Source: Heliocidaris tuberculata (lineage: Eukaryota > Echinodermata > Echinoidea > Camarodonta > Echinometridae). Taken from it: DNA of 64,000 nucleotides. The notes under the pieces were generated by a model. The model had not been told where the DNA came from. It made no database searches and saw nothing but the letters and a program-made list of their open reading frames with translations. Numbering within the stretch: the stretch's first letter is position 1; each line of letters starts with the position of its first letter. Of the stretch, positions 21,724 to 33,150 are shown in pieces. A program made the translations under genes and the position numbers. Location of the stretch: NCBI GenBank assembly GCA_025618425.1, contig CM046844.1, positions 19,316,324 through 19,380,323 of the forward strand. Reading direction: 5' to 3'.

Positions 21724-24700
21724 GTGTGTGTGTAAAGGTAAATAAGAAATTTCAATTTGAGGGGTGAAAAGGAAAAAAAAATCTGCCGCTCGGTCGCGTT
21801 GCTCCCTCGCTTATACGATAACTCAAATTTGGGCTAACAACCCAGGGTTATGTGCATCAAAATTCATTTTCACGTAGTGTCATCATTTCTAAATTAGAAA
21901 CGCTCATTAATCTGAGTTCGGGCATGTTGGGGGGCGCAGATTTGATAGTTTGCCCCGGGGGGCAGAATACCTAGATACGCCACTGCACTCAGAAGTTCTG
22001 TTCAATTAAAACATCAACATTCAAATTTTGATTAGCTGATTGCGAATTGTTTATCAGGCAGTAGATTGCTTGGGACTTTGAAACAGTAAACAGTGAACAG
22101 CAAACTGTTAACAAAATAACAGAAACTTGCTGGAAATCAGGCTTATTATAAAAACCATAACTCTTGCGCACAGACAGCATGTGTTACATCAATGAGTCGG
22201 GACGATTACTTCAGTTATCCTTTCTTTTTCTTTTCTTTTTTTCTTTTCTCATTAATCATGAATGTCGGTTTCTTTTAACCCGATGACTACCGGATTCTCT
22301 AATTTCCATGGGCTTTGTACGGGGACCATCCGGTTCCCGTAAGAAATGGGTTATTAACTTACGCCTCAGCCACACCAACAAGAACAACCCCAGACGGAGA
22401 ACATACCTAACAACATTTATATTACACCAAAATGTACGATCTCTTTTTAACTCCAAATATCTCTGACAAGCAAAAAAAAAAGTCCTCAGCGTTTTTGGGT
22501 CTCTTTTTAACTCCAAATATCTCTAACAAGCAAAACCAAAAGCCCCCAGCGTTTTGGGGTCTCTTGAACTCCAAATATCTCTGACAAGCAAAAAAAAAAA
22601 AAGGGTCCTCAGCGTTTTGGGGTCTCTTTTTAACTCCTTTTTAGCTACAGCACCCCAGCATCCTCAGCCTTCTTGGGGTGCTGCAGCACCCCCAACACCC
22701 ACGGCTCCCAGGGGCCTGCCGATCATCGGTCGGTTTAGAGTCAGTTATGGGTCGGTTTGGCTGCGTGACAGAGGTATTAAACTGTATTTCATGGGAATTT
22801 CAAATTGGCGAACTGATGATGTCGCATGTGCAGCTGTCGGACAACTAGTGTACTACACAGAATGGCTTCCTGAATCTCATTGCTGCGCCGGATCTTTTCC
22901 TTATGATAGAGCAAATAACGACATGATATCCATAATATATCTTGAGTGTACATGTATATCCCCGAGGGTAAAGTTAGGAATCCGATGAAATAAAGATTTA
23001 AAATGTACAGCCAGCGCGTGGGAAAGTTGTTCTAATTCATTATAATTCACAGTCCAATGACCAATTCGCCATCTTGAGATTCACATAAATTTTTAGTGAT
23101 ATCAGCTATCGTCCATTCATAACTTTCTTATCGTGTGCCCAGTTTATTGATACAAAGGTTGAATTGCAGTGGCACTCCAAAGTGGCAGGGAATGATCTTT
23201 TCTCTCTCTCTCTCTGAATGACTCACCTACAGCTAACCATACAATGTAGCGCAACCAGGCACTGGCGTCCAGTCGCATAAGGAGAAGAATATCTGCAGAG
23301 ATGCTAGCGTATGGCACCAACGGAACAAACCTCACCTGTGATGCATATAATGATGCAAAGAAAAGTAAATATTGGTGCCCATCTTTAGTACACCATGACC
23401 CAATGGTTTGAAGAGTATGGGAGAAGTGTTTCACATGGGATACCGGTCTACCGGGATGTCCTCATTGATACCACAGTCACACCGCCAAACTGATCCAATA
23501 CCGACTACAAACCGACCGATTCTTGGCCATTGGTGGCAATGTATTTTTTTTTTCTTTTCGGTCTGCTGTCGGTCCTCTTGGTCATGTTGGTGTGACTGTG
23601 GTATAACTTTATCGAAAAACTTTAAAAATTGAAAACTTAAAAATTTAAAGTTTTTTTTTGTATGTGGGATATATAGCTTCTTCATATTGGGAAAAAGGGA
23701 AAATAACCTTTTGATCATCAAATTATATTCTGAAATGCCATTGACGATTGATGGGTATGTTATAAAACATACCTTCATCATAACCACATGACTAGGAAAC
23801 GGTTAAATGAGAACAAGGGTTTATCAATTAATTATTGAAAAGCAGTAAAAAAAAAAAAAAAATTTTAAAACTTTCAAGATTAATTCTCATGAAGAGCACA
23901 GAATTGAATGCATTAATCATTTTCCACATCTGTAAAGAGCTGGACGCTTCACAGATGTATTTAAAAGCCATGTCATAAAAAGAGTAGATCCTAACTGCAT
24001 AGCCCATATCCATTTTTAGAAATTATACGTCCACACGATACTTACACTAAAAGAGTCCTGTGACATCGTTTCCTGATGATGCAAAGGGATGACGAGAAAA
24101 GATAGGAGAGCACCTAGTCCAAAGAACGCTAGCAGACCCGTCGCCCACCAGTCCCCACCTACGAGATTACTGATGCCATGGTCAACAATCGCTATAGCAC
24201 AAACTTGGCAGGTCAATGAAATTAGCAAGCTAACCACGACGCAACGACCTGGAGGGAAACGGCCGAAGTGCTTGAGGATAGGAGCCCTCCGGTATCGTTC
24301 TTTTAGCGTCCCCGTGATGGTGCTTGGTCGAGAAGCAGTAAGATGAGTCAGCATTTGCTTATCATGTGAGTATACACCTTGATTACCATCGATAATATCC
24401 TCAGTAATTTTCTTAGATTCATCCCGAGACTCGTCTGCTGTGGCATCAGCTGGATATTGAACAAGCTCTGCGTCCGTATCCTCTCGATTAAACTTCCTGG
24501 GTTGGTAACGCAACAAGATAAGAGCACCGGAAACGAATGCATATGCACTTAACGTCCCGATAGAAAGAAGGCGAACGAGTTGATCAACGGAGAAGAACAA
24601 TGTCAGCAGCATTGAGAAAAATAGAGAGGAAATTGTTGCACTGATGGGTGTTCGGGTTCTTTCGTTAATTCTGGCGAGGAAAGGAAAGAGGAGGCCGTCA

Positions 24701-25743
24701 TTGGCCATAGCGTATATACAGCGACACATGGCGAACACAGCGCTTAGGAGAGTGGTGAACATACCGCTTATTGCTCCAATGGCCACTGCCCACCTTGCCC
24801 AAACCACACCGTGATAGGCCAAGGCACTTGGGAACGACGCATTAACATCGATGTCATTGTATGGAATCATGAGGGTCAGAGCCGCAGATGCCATGATGTA
24901 AGTAGTTATTGTGAGGAACACGGCAATGAAAGTGGATACAGGAATGCTTTTCTTTGGATTTATTGCCTCCTCGTTACATATAGCTATCGTATCAAATCCT
25001 ATAAAGGAGTAAAAGACCGTTGCAGCGCCTGCTATTATACCTCCTACCCCGTAAGGAGCGAAGCCACCATCATCTGTCCAGTTTGATAAGTCAGCGAAGC
25101 GTATTCCCAAAACGAAGATGATCAATACAATCAGTGTGTTGATAGAAAGAAATATGATATTCATCCACGATGAAAAGGACACACCTAGTACTACAAAAAC
25201 ACTAATGAAAACTTCAAGTGCGACTGCAAGGAGATCAGGGTACTGAGCAATGTAAGGAGCTTGCCACACTTGTCCACCCATTATATGTTCGATGGTAAAA
25301 TTGGAAATGGCATTGTCGCAGATATGGTCCACATAACTACCCATGGCCCGACCTACTGAAGCAACGGCTATAACGTATTCGAGCACCAAGTTCCATCCGA
25401 TGAAGAAAGCCCATATCTCGCCCACAGCAACGTAGATGAAAGTATAAGCCGAACCTGTCCGAGGAATTTTCCCAGCAAGTTCTGCATAGCACATTGCTGC
25501 CAGAAGAGCTACAACCCCCGCTAGAAGATAGGATACCACAATGGCAGGACCGGAAGTCTCTTTAGCTACAACGCCAGTAAGGACGTACATGCCTGCACCA
25601 ACCATGCTTCCTATCCCGAGAAGCGTTAGCTCCAAAGTGTTCAGTTTCTGTTGAAGTTGAGTCTCGTGTGCCTGTCCACTCATTGGTATTTTCTTCATTC
25701 TCGAAATGTTGGCAAGAAACTGTCTGAAATGCCTCGACGCCAT
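20987..25743 (-). CDS. Cationic amino acid transporter-like protein (SLC7 family, CAT branch), 3 coding exons, 641 aa
   Basis: The exons (minus strand) are 25743-24046, 23335-23227 and 21105-20987. The spliced frame totals 1926 nt and ends in TGA. I chose the ATG at 25743 (GAAATGG context). The frame is open further upstream, but an acceptor-like CTTCCTCAG borders 25779, so that part is probably 5' UTR or intron. Landmarks are PRTGSAYTFIY, GEIWAFFIGWN with Glu109, GFDTIA...NPKKSIP, and the exon 2 segment VRFVPLVPYASISADILLLM. The expected topology is 14 helices. It is paralogous to 10838-14239, convergent with it, and has the same intron phases. Intron 2 (2.1 kb) contains a hAT-like element and a decayed foldback element. 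Likely role: plasma-membrane import of basic amino acids. The subtype is not resolved. Confidence 0.92.
21150..21985. mobile_element. hAT-like element with 8-bp duplication CACTCAGA, inside intron 2 of CAT-like gene 2
   Basis: The ends are CAGTGCCGTATCTACGG and CTAGATACGCCACTG. They are flanked by CACTCAGA on both sides (21142-21149 and 21986-21993). Internal features are G- and C-rich subterminal tracts, a (TG)n microsatellite (21684-21733) and three GGTCGCTxxxCTCCCT-type motifs (21348, 21659, 21787). It is non-coding. Confidence 0.88.
22385..22740. repeat. 61-bp tandem repeat (about 3.3 units) and adjoining CAGC-rich segment
   Basis: Units begin CTCTTTTTAACTCCAAATAT at about 22440, 22500, 22560 and 22623. 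They contain CTGACAAGCAAAAAA and TCAGCGTTTTGGGGT. The ORFs across it (22256-22516 minus, 22554-22988 plus) are translations of this repeat and are not genes. It lies in intron 2 of CAT-like gene 2. Confidence 0.8.
22775..23145. mobile_element. Decayed third copy of the foldback family (see 14366-14977, 45081-45674)
   Basis: CATGGGAATTTCAAATTGGC near 22790 and GATTCACATAAATTTTTAGT with ATAACTTTCTTATCGTGTGC near 23085-23135 match the two halves of the family. The centre is degenerate and the right terminus missing. It is intronic. Confidence 0.6.
23227..23335 (-). CDS. Coding exon 2 of CAT-like gene 2
   Basis: The exon is 109 nt, with acceptor ...GCATCACAG and donor GTGAGT. It encodes VRFVPLVPYASISADILLLM, then a helix ending IVWLAVG. 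Size and phases are identical to 12969-13077. Confidence 0.9.
23471..23601. mobile_element. 131-bp MITE with TA target duplication, ends CCACAGTCACACC
   Basis: It runs from CCACAGTCACACCGCCAAAC to TTGGTGTGACTGTGG with TA on both sides, a Tc1/mariner-type signature. It carries CGGTCTGCTGTCGGTC-like subterminal repeats. It lies in intron 1 of CAT-like gene 2. A lone right end of the same family is at 32212-32260. Confidence 0.8.
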
Positions 25744-25953
25744 TTCTATTTCAGATCGATATTTCGTATCACCAGTCTTCTGAGGAAGTATAGGCAAAAA
25801 CCTTCTTGTCAAATTGTGAGTTGCTCTGATGATACAGTGATTAGAGTTCTACCAATTGAAATATTACACCACTCCTTTTGGCAAGTGATATTCACAGATG
25901 AGTGGGTCCGTCCTAAGCCAAACTAACCTATACACGTCACACCATATATATAT

Positions 25954-26845
25954 AAAGGAGAATTAACCCCAGAATATAAATATACTTATGTTCAAAGGTG
26001 AACTATATTCTTAATCATTGGCCTGTATCGCTTTAGAAATAAAATATAAGAAAAGGGTTTAAATCAAGACAATCTAGCACGCGGTATCATCTGCTAACAC
26101 TTTACAAGGGGCTGCCATTTTCTTGATGATATGGAGTTGCACATGAACCATTGGAAACCGTTCCCGTCAAAAATATATTTTTAATTCTAGAGCTAAATTG
26201 CTTCTCTTCATTACAAAACATCCCCATATATGATGGAAAATACATAACAGGTGTATACATATATTCTAAAATTAGAAATTTAGAGATTTCTTTTTAAATT
26301 CTCTGGTTTTGCTAAATAGAAATAGATTTCTTGGGCTTGCCTGGCAGAGCAGAACATAATTTATACAACGCGCATTCTGACTATTGAAGTCCATTATTTC
26401 AAAGCAGGTGAATGCATAGTTTGTCACTATTGACGCTCGGGAAAGTTATCATCCATAAATTTTAATTAATTTGCTCCGTCGCGTACGTCATATAGTACCA
26501 AGACAATCGATTTATATTTAGTTAAATAGTAATTTTAAAAGGAATATAAAACACATTTTTCGTTTTTAGAATATATGTATATATCTGTTAAATATTTTAA
26601 ATCTCAAATGGGATTTTGTATCAGGAAGAAAGACAATTTTGCACTCGGATTAAAAATATCTTTATGTACACATCAAGAAAATGGCAGCCCCCAGGTATCG
26701 CTAGCAGACGATACATTTTGCTGATAAAATATTGATTTATACCCATCTCGTATATTTTAATGCAAAACTACATAGGACAACTAGAAGGAATAGATAATAC
26801 ATCTTTGAATAAAAGCACATTTATATTTTGAGGTTAATTCCCCTT
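25954..26845. mobile_element. About 890-bp palindromic foldback element upstream of CAT-like gene 2
   Basis: The ends AAAGGAGAATTAACCCCAGA and TTTGAGGTTAATTCCCCTTT are inverted over about 45 bp. Internal mirror blocks include GGGGCTGCCATTTTCTTGAT (left, about 26108) and its complement at about 26670. No ORF. It lies about 200 bp 5' of the CAT-like gene 2 start and could affect its promoter. Confidence 0.75.
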
Positions 26846-26994
26846 TAAAAATGATAGTTATTTAAATGAATGCATTACCTTTTTGTGATAATATTTTTAC
26901 CCTACTTATTTAACCTGATACTGCATGACCTTATAGCATGACTGACTACGACCCGATGGTATATAAACATCCAGTACATCTGCCAACTTCTGTA

Positions 26995-27170
26995 AAGGGG
27001 TCGTCACATTTGTCAGATAACGATAACGAGAACAAGATTTTTCATTAAAGGCCCACCCTACACCTGTCCTACTACATGTTTAATATATACGCACAAACAA
27101 CGTTGTATGGTGTTCCTTTAATTGAAAACTTGTTATCGTTTTCGTTATGGGACAAATGTGAGCAGCCCTT
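26995..27170. mobile_element. 176-bp MITE with ends AAGGGGTCGTCACATTTGTC
   Basis: The left arm ACATTTGTCAGATAACGATA and the right arm TATCGTTTTCGTTATGGGAC (then AAATGTGAGCAGCCCTT) are inverted. Repeated ATAACGATAACG lies at the ends. It is non-coding. Confidence 0.75.
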
Positions 27171-28339
27171 AAGCCCTATAGAAATACGGTCCAATAGTTC
27201 TATTCATCATCTATAAGTTTGGGGGGGGGTTTCTTTATGGTTTTATTAACATATAAACAAGTTAAAGGTAGAAGATAGTTTTGGGAAGCTCTCAAAAACT
27301 TTTCGTGAGATTTCTTTGATTTTACTTAATAAACAGCACGGTACTAACATAACTAAGATGCTGTGAAGTTTTTTCCTCCTCAAGTGAAATATTTATCGAA
27401 TGAGAGGTGAAAAGTAATAAAAATCCCTGGCCCAAAAAAGAGGGGATGTAAATTCAAACAACGGCCACTCACATTACGCACATAGGGATTGCTGTGTGTT
27501 AAAGAATACGCTGCACACAGTGCGAAGCGCTGGGTTTATTGTGCGGGGAACCTTCGGGTGGATATGGTCTTAGCGTGAGGCAGTGAAAAGCCGTTACCAA
27601 GCGTTTCTTACAGATATTTACACTAAAATTTGTTCGAAATCGTGAATGGAATGTTAAATAATCTCGTACATGTGTCTTATGATAAAAGGAGAATAGTATG
27701 TGACTATGTTAGATAAGTTTCTTGCCAGCCTTGTTTTTGCTACCGAGACTGTCTGTGAGCTTTAAACTATTAATAAAATAGGATATATGCACACATAAAC
27801 AGTAAGTTAGCTATACAGTTAGGAGACTTAAAGCCATTATACAATGGAAGCACACGACATAGTACTAATATTTATAGTACAGCTGCAGTATGGATTCAAG
27901 AATGAACTAGAGGCCTTGTATGAATCTATATATTTTAGCACCTCCCTCATTTACACAACACTTAACATGCTTTGAAGTTTACCCTGTGGTAATCACAAGT
28001 GAATAGTGCACATTGGTACATACAGTTTAATATATACATGTACGTGAACTGTTTAGATATGATCTGATCATTGAATAATTTATGTTAGGCCCTTATTTAA
28101 CCCATAGTATATAATTATCTTTCACATAATTCTTTTTTTTTTCTCACAGTGATGACAGCTTTAAAAGGAAAAGGGCAAAGCTTATTGAAGTAGACTGAAT
28201 ATGTGCACAAACATATACTAGTATTAAATCTATACTTCCATTTGTACGTGCCAAGAAATTAAAGTATTCAAGAGTCATCAAAACAGCCTTTCTGAATTAT
28301 TCATCCATAGAATGTAAATAGGACTCATTGTATTCTCTA

Positions 28340-28615
28340 TTCCCCTCCCCCCCCCCCCCCCCTCTCTCTCTCTCTATGCCCTTCTCTCTCTCTCTCTCTC
28401 CCTCTCTATCTCTATACCGTACTTTTTTCTCTCTCTTTCCCATTCTCTCTCTTCTCTCTCTCTCTCGTTCAAGCAATCTCTCCCTCTCCTTTTCTCTCTA
28501 TTCCACCCCTTGCCTTCTCTCTCCCTTCCTCTCTCTCTTTTCCCCATTCTCCTTTTCCGTCGCCATCTCTTTCTCTCTCTCTCTCGCTTACACACACACA
28601 CACACACACGCACAC
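28340..28615. repeat. C-tract, (CT)n and (CA)n compound microsatellite
   Basis: Poly-C, then long CT-rich and CACACA runs. The 112-aa and 85-aa ORFs here (Ser/Leu- or Arg/Glu-rich) are artefacts of it. Confidence 0.95.
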
Positions 28616-28718
28616 GTACCAAATAAGACAAGTAATAATCAATCCCTAATTTGTCAATTAAAATAATCTAAACACTTCGGATGATTTACAAATTATAAAC
28701 TTGTAGAATTTTTAATCT

Positions 28719-29020
28719 GGGAGCTGTTCGTAAAGCTACGAACGACTTTACGCACGACTGGTACCTGTTCTTGGGTGCTAATCAGATTCTCAATCACTTT
28801 GATTCCCATCAGCTAAAGTTGAAATCCGATCTTTGTGGATTAAAATTCTTGCTGTTAAACAAGCATCCGAATGCAAAGTTTATTATTTGTCAAAATTGAT
28901 TAGGGTTATTGGAAATTCAGTCCCACATGTTAAAACACCAGGGAAAATCTGGGATATCTCATTTAGCACAAGAACATATCGCCAGTCGTGCGTAAAGTCG
29001 TTCGTAACTTACGAACAGCT
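28719..29020. mobile_element. About 300-bp MITE with 43-bp inverted ends GGAGCTGTTCGTAAAG
   Basis: GGAGCTGTTCGTAAAGCTAC with GAACGACTTTACGCACGACT is mirrored by CCAGTCGTGCGTAAAGTCGT and TACGAACAGCT. It lies within the 27266-33648 element. The ORF across its interior is not a gene. Confidence 0.75.
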
Positions 29021-29187
29021 TTATGCACAACCCCAGGTCATCTTGTATGGCTTATTGTCCAACGAACATCTAAAAGTGCAAGGGCATTTAAATCAACATT
29101 AAATGGGGCGCAAACTATCTTTTTACACTCACTAACTATCATGATTAATATGTCTGAAATTACAGTAAATGGTACACTGCTCATGAT

Positions 29188-29386
29188 TTATTATACAAAT
29201 AATGCTCTGTTGAGAGTGTGTTAGGGCAAGTTAGTGCACGAAGTTTAGTCAGTCCATGCACATAGTGATAATGCACGCGCCCGTAGGACAAGTGCATAAT
29301 CGCTATTGCACTGACTAAACTGAGTGCACTTTCATGCCCTGCTAACACACGAACAAAACAGTGCATTATTTGTTTTATAAAACGGG
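29188..29386. repeat. About 200-bp near-perfect foldback (hairpin-forming)
   Basis: GTGTGTTAGGGC, TTAGTGCACGAAGTTTAGTC and ATAATGCAC on the left mirror GTGCATAAT, GACTAAACTGAGTGCAC and GCCCTGCTAACACAC on the right, across a loop of about 13 nt (GCGCCCGTAGGAC). Weaker pairing continues to about 29188/29386. Confidence 0.75.
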
Positions 29387-29399
29387 TCGGCAATACAGA

Positions 29400-29850
29400 A
29401 TGTCAAAATAGAGGTAGGCCTAACAATTAACGTTAGTCAGTGGTCTAATAGAATAGATTCTAGATTAGATCTAACAAGTTGGATCTTATTTTAGGTAGAA
29501 TAACGTTGCAAACCTAACGTTAGATCTACGACGTTAGATTTAAGTGAGGAATCTTAAATCTTAATAAAGTTACATTTAACTGTTAGATCTAACGTTAAGA
29601 CAAGTCGAAAGTTAGATCTAAGTTTAATAACAGTTAGCCTAACGTTAGACTAAATTAGAATAGACCTAACGTTAGGTCTAGAGAGATTCTAGATAGGTCT
29701 AGAATAGATCTACGTTAGATCTAAATCTAACATGTTAACACTAAAACAGATCTAACTAAGTTAGATCTAACTACTTACATTCTGACTATTACATCTAACG
29801 TTAAATCTATTAACGTTAGATCTAACATTAACATTAATCTAAAGTACAGT
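29400..29850. repeat. Cluster of TAACGTTAGATCTAAC-type palindromic repeats
   Basis: Dozens of overlapping CTAACGTTAG, TTAGATCTAAC and TAGACCTAACG units without fixed period. Similar TAACGTTAG-rich DNA is, to my knowledge, common in sea urchin sequence. No ORF belongs to it. Confidence 0.8.
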
Positions 29851-31279
29851 ACTAGTACCGTACTTACCAGTAAGTGCCAGTGGGAGTGGGAGCAATATTT
29901 GCCTTTGGTCCAAACTTTGCCAAATCTGATGGACACGTTGAACACACAACAGCTAAAAAACAGATCGAGTACGGTACCGGTACGGTACTCTCTAACATTA
30001 GAATCCTGGCGCTTGGCTTGTAGTTTTATGGCCCTCAAATTTTGCCAAAAATAAATTCCATCCTACAGGCCTACTATACGCAAGGAAGAACAGTACGTGT
30101 ATTAACAGTTAAAGGGCAAAATGGAAGTTGTACCACAAAGTTAAAGCATCCTGAGTTGGATGATGACTCCTCAATTACTTTACTGAAGCAAACTAACTGC
30201 GCTAGCTACGAGCTGTATTTTTATGTGCACAAATAATTCCTGAACGCGGAAGCGATAACATTGCCTACCATCTTGAACCCGTTTTATATTTTTTTTCTAA
30301 ATTACAGGCATTTTCATACATTGCATCTTGTTGATAAGTAAGCTAGTGCAAAGTGAAATCAATTAGAATCAATACAATGCAAACACCGCCACCTGTAGGG
30401 CATGGGTGGAAATTACAATGGAATTCTATGGTATTCTATGTTGTGTTCTATCAGATTATTAGCATTTCCAGTGATACACGAATCGTAGGAAAATATATAC
30501 ATAAGTTTCTGTACACCCTGGATTCTGAGATGAATTTTACTTCAGTGTCTATTCCCTGCATAATGAGCTTGTCTAGGCAATTACAAATATGGTAAAGGTT
30601 ACCAGGGAGGTGGAAGAGAGATGTTCCAATGCAATCCAATCAGGGTATTTATAAAGCGCCAATATCTAGTTGCCTAATCAAAGGCGCTGTTGAGACTGAA
30701 AAACTATACCAAATGTCTGTTCATGATTCTACCTGGGAAAGACGTTCTTCTGGGAAAATGTTCTGACACATTCACGTGTGATTTAATTTAACTGTGCTTG
30801 GTTTGATACCCACAAATGACTAAAAATTACAAAACAATATAATGTAATTTTAAAGTACTTTTCGTTTCAAAATTGAGAGCAAAACAAAGTATTCAATGAA
30901 TCTTCCGAATGTAGTCAAACGTTTGGTTTTTAACTCAGTTGAATATGATATATCCCTTAATGAATTTTCAGAACAATTATAACATGAATTGTCCATTCAG
31001 TATTCTGGCTCAAATGTTCAGGGATGTTACTTAGACCTTCCTATTCAACTCGTCCAACACATGCTGTTTGGGGTTGGGGTCCAGATACAGAGCACGCCAA
31101 ACAATTTCAGTTATTTAACCTTCTTTTAATATTTTTTTTTTCAATGAAACGTAGGATTGCATAGTTTGCATGTGCCTTGGGGATCATTTTCTTGTTACGA
31201 TAATTTAAAAAAAATCAAATTTGCACATTTCCTAGAGAAAAAGAAAGCTCTGAGGAAAACTAGGTTATAAGTTTCGTGT

Positions 31280-32190
31280 CAACTCAACTGTAGGTAGTGA
31301 CCATAGTAGTAGGCACCCCATTTTACATGAGATTTGTCCCATTTATGTCATTCACAAAAAAGCTTGTCAGCTCGAACGAAGCCGCAGAGTTTGGCCCCCA
31401 GAGCCCCCCCCCCCCCCCCCCGGGCCCAAAAGTCGGGTCGATTTCAACCCATCCAACATATGCGCCAAACTTTGTCAGAAGGAAGGTGTATGACTATACA
31501 TTACCAAAACACAAAAACTGACAAAATTTCCGTCGGGATGGGTTGTCAGAACGCCCGTAAATATTGGGGAAACATTTTTCCTTTAAGGCCCGTGGACCAA
31601 ATTTTGTCAGAACGAAGAGGTATGGGTGTACATAACAAATATAAAAATTGATAAAAAATTTCCATCGGGAAGGGGTGTGACACGCCCCTGGATTGTGTAA
31701 ACACACCCATTGTCCATCTGCACCTGTTTGACAAGACACAATAGAGGGGCTTGCTAAGTATCTAGGCTATGTGGCTGCCATGCTGAAATTTACCATTCAT
31801 GTTACACAAATACCTTGCAAGCTTTCTATTATGCCTTGTCAATGGGTGTGTTTACATAATCCTGACAATATCATTTGGCTACTTTTGAGAAAGCGATACA
31901 ATTTTCACAATTTAATATATTATTATTGAAATGATCATTTGACATCAAATTTCACCCCAAGAAAGTTATAATACTCAGTATAGTACTATGTAAAGTTGAC
32001 CTGAATTGAATTACATACATAGGAGTTATTAAGGATATAATGCCAAAAAGGGGTTTTTCTCTACATCCAGAGCATTTTGGGCAGGAAAGCTTGGTTTAGG
32101 GGCACTTTGGGGTTTTCAGGGGCATGTTACACCCCCTTCCCGATGATTTTTTTGTATTTTTTTAAAAATATTTTTGTAATATACACCATA
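31280..32190 (+). repeat. Dispersed repeat, copy B (relative of 9180-9950)
   Basis: Collinear with copy A. It has an extra partial internal duplication: AxxAAATTTTGTCAGAACGAAG near 31598 repeats the motif near 31463. It includes poly-C at about 31405. It is non-coding. Confidence 0.7.
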
Positions 32191-32211
32191 ATGTAATATT
32201 TGTAATATTTT

Positions 32212-32264
32212 GTTCGGTTTGGCGTCGGTCTGGCGTCGGTCTTGTTGGTGTGACTGTGGTATAT
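32212..32264. mobile_element. Lone right end of the CCACAGTCACACC MITE family
   Basis: GGTTTGGCGTCGGTC, repeated, then TTGTTGGTGTGACTGTGGTA matches the right end of 23471-23601. No left end was found nearby. Confidence 0.65.
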
Positions 32265-32759
32265 TAAGTTGGTACAATATGAACATGATGAAGCAATGTT
32301 CTTATAGTTTAAGCCAGATTGGGTTGGGCCTTGCCATGGAATGGCAAATGTACCAAATATTTCACCACCATATTTTAACGAGGTCCATTCTATGCGTTAA
32401 GAAAACGGATTAATCTTGCTTGCATTGGCCTGCTCCAGACTACAATGAAAATATTTCTTTTGAAGAAAGCTAAACATGCTAAAGGCTTCTTATTTAAACC
32501 AAGTTAACCTTCGGCAATATGCTTTCTATAATATTTGCAGACTTATTTTGTCAATATAAAGGCTTAATCTAAAAGCCATACAAAAAGAAAAAATATTCCC
32601 TGCAAACTTAGCATTCCTCTTAATTTTAAGGCTCTTTGTACTTCTACACTGAACACAGGCACCAATTTGTGAGTATAAAGATACAGACTGTTTATGTAAT
32701 AGTAGTGATGAATATAAATACCAGTGGGTGGCGAATTTTGTCTTGAGGGATATTCACAT

Positions 32760-32794
<35 letters not shown>

Positions 32795-33150
32795 GTGCTA
32801 GATACTTAAGTGTTCCTTCTATGACATTTGGTGAACTTGGGTATGTTTAGAATTACCAAAACTATTTGCGCTACATGTGTTTTACAATCAGATGTTTTCC
32901 TTTTCATTGTAAATTACAAGAAACAGAAGCTCCTCAAGAATCCCCCAACCCAACCCTGAATGATATAACTTCTAATCATGCTGATTATCAGTCAAATATC
33001 GGAAAGATGTGACCATAAATTACATCAAATTCTAATGTATAAGTCATTGGATGATCTAGTCTCGAACACAGAGCTTCCAATCTCTCCTCCTGCCCATGTC
33101 CCATGTGCACATATAGGCCAATCTATAAAAATGAGACTGAAATATAAACT
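32265..33150. other. Interior of the TTAA-bounded element; possible decayed coding sequence
   Basis: Translated fragments on the + strand such as NLKAIQKEKIFPANLAFL and CEYKDTDCLCNSSDEYKYQW look protein-like, but stops and frameshifts interrupt them. No family is recognised. A (TA)n run lies at 32763-32792. Confidence 0.3.

Noticed and set aside
22256..22988. ORFs of 86 and 144 codons on opposite strands
   Set aside because: They read through the 61-bp tandem repeat and foldback remnant within an intron of CAT gene 2.
25744..25812. Upstream extension of CAT gene 2 to a TTG codon (23 extra residues)
   Set aside because: TTG is not a likely start here. An ATG in good context follows at 25743 and an acceptor-like site lies at 25780.
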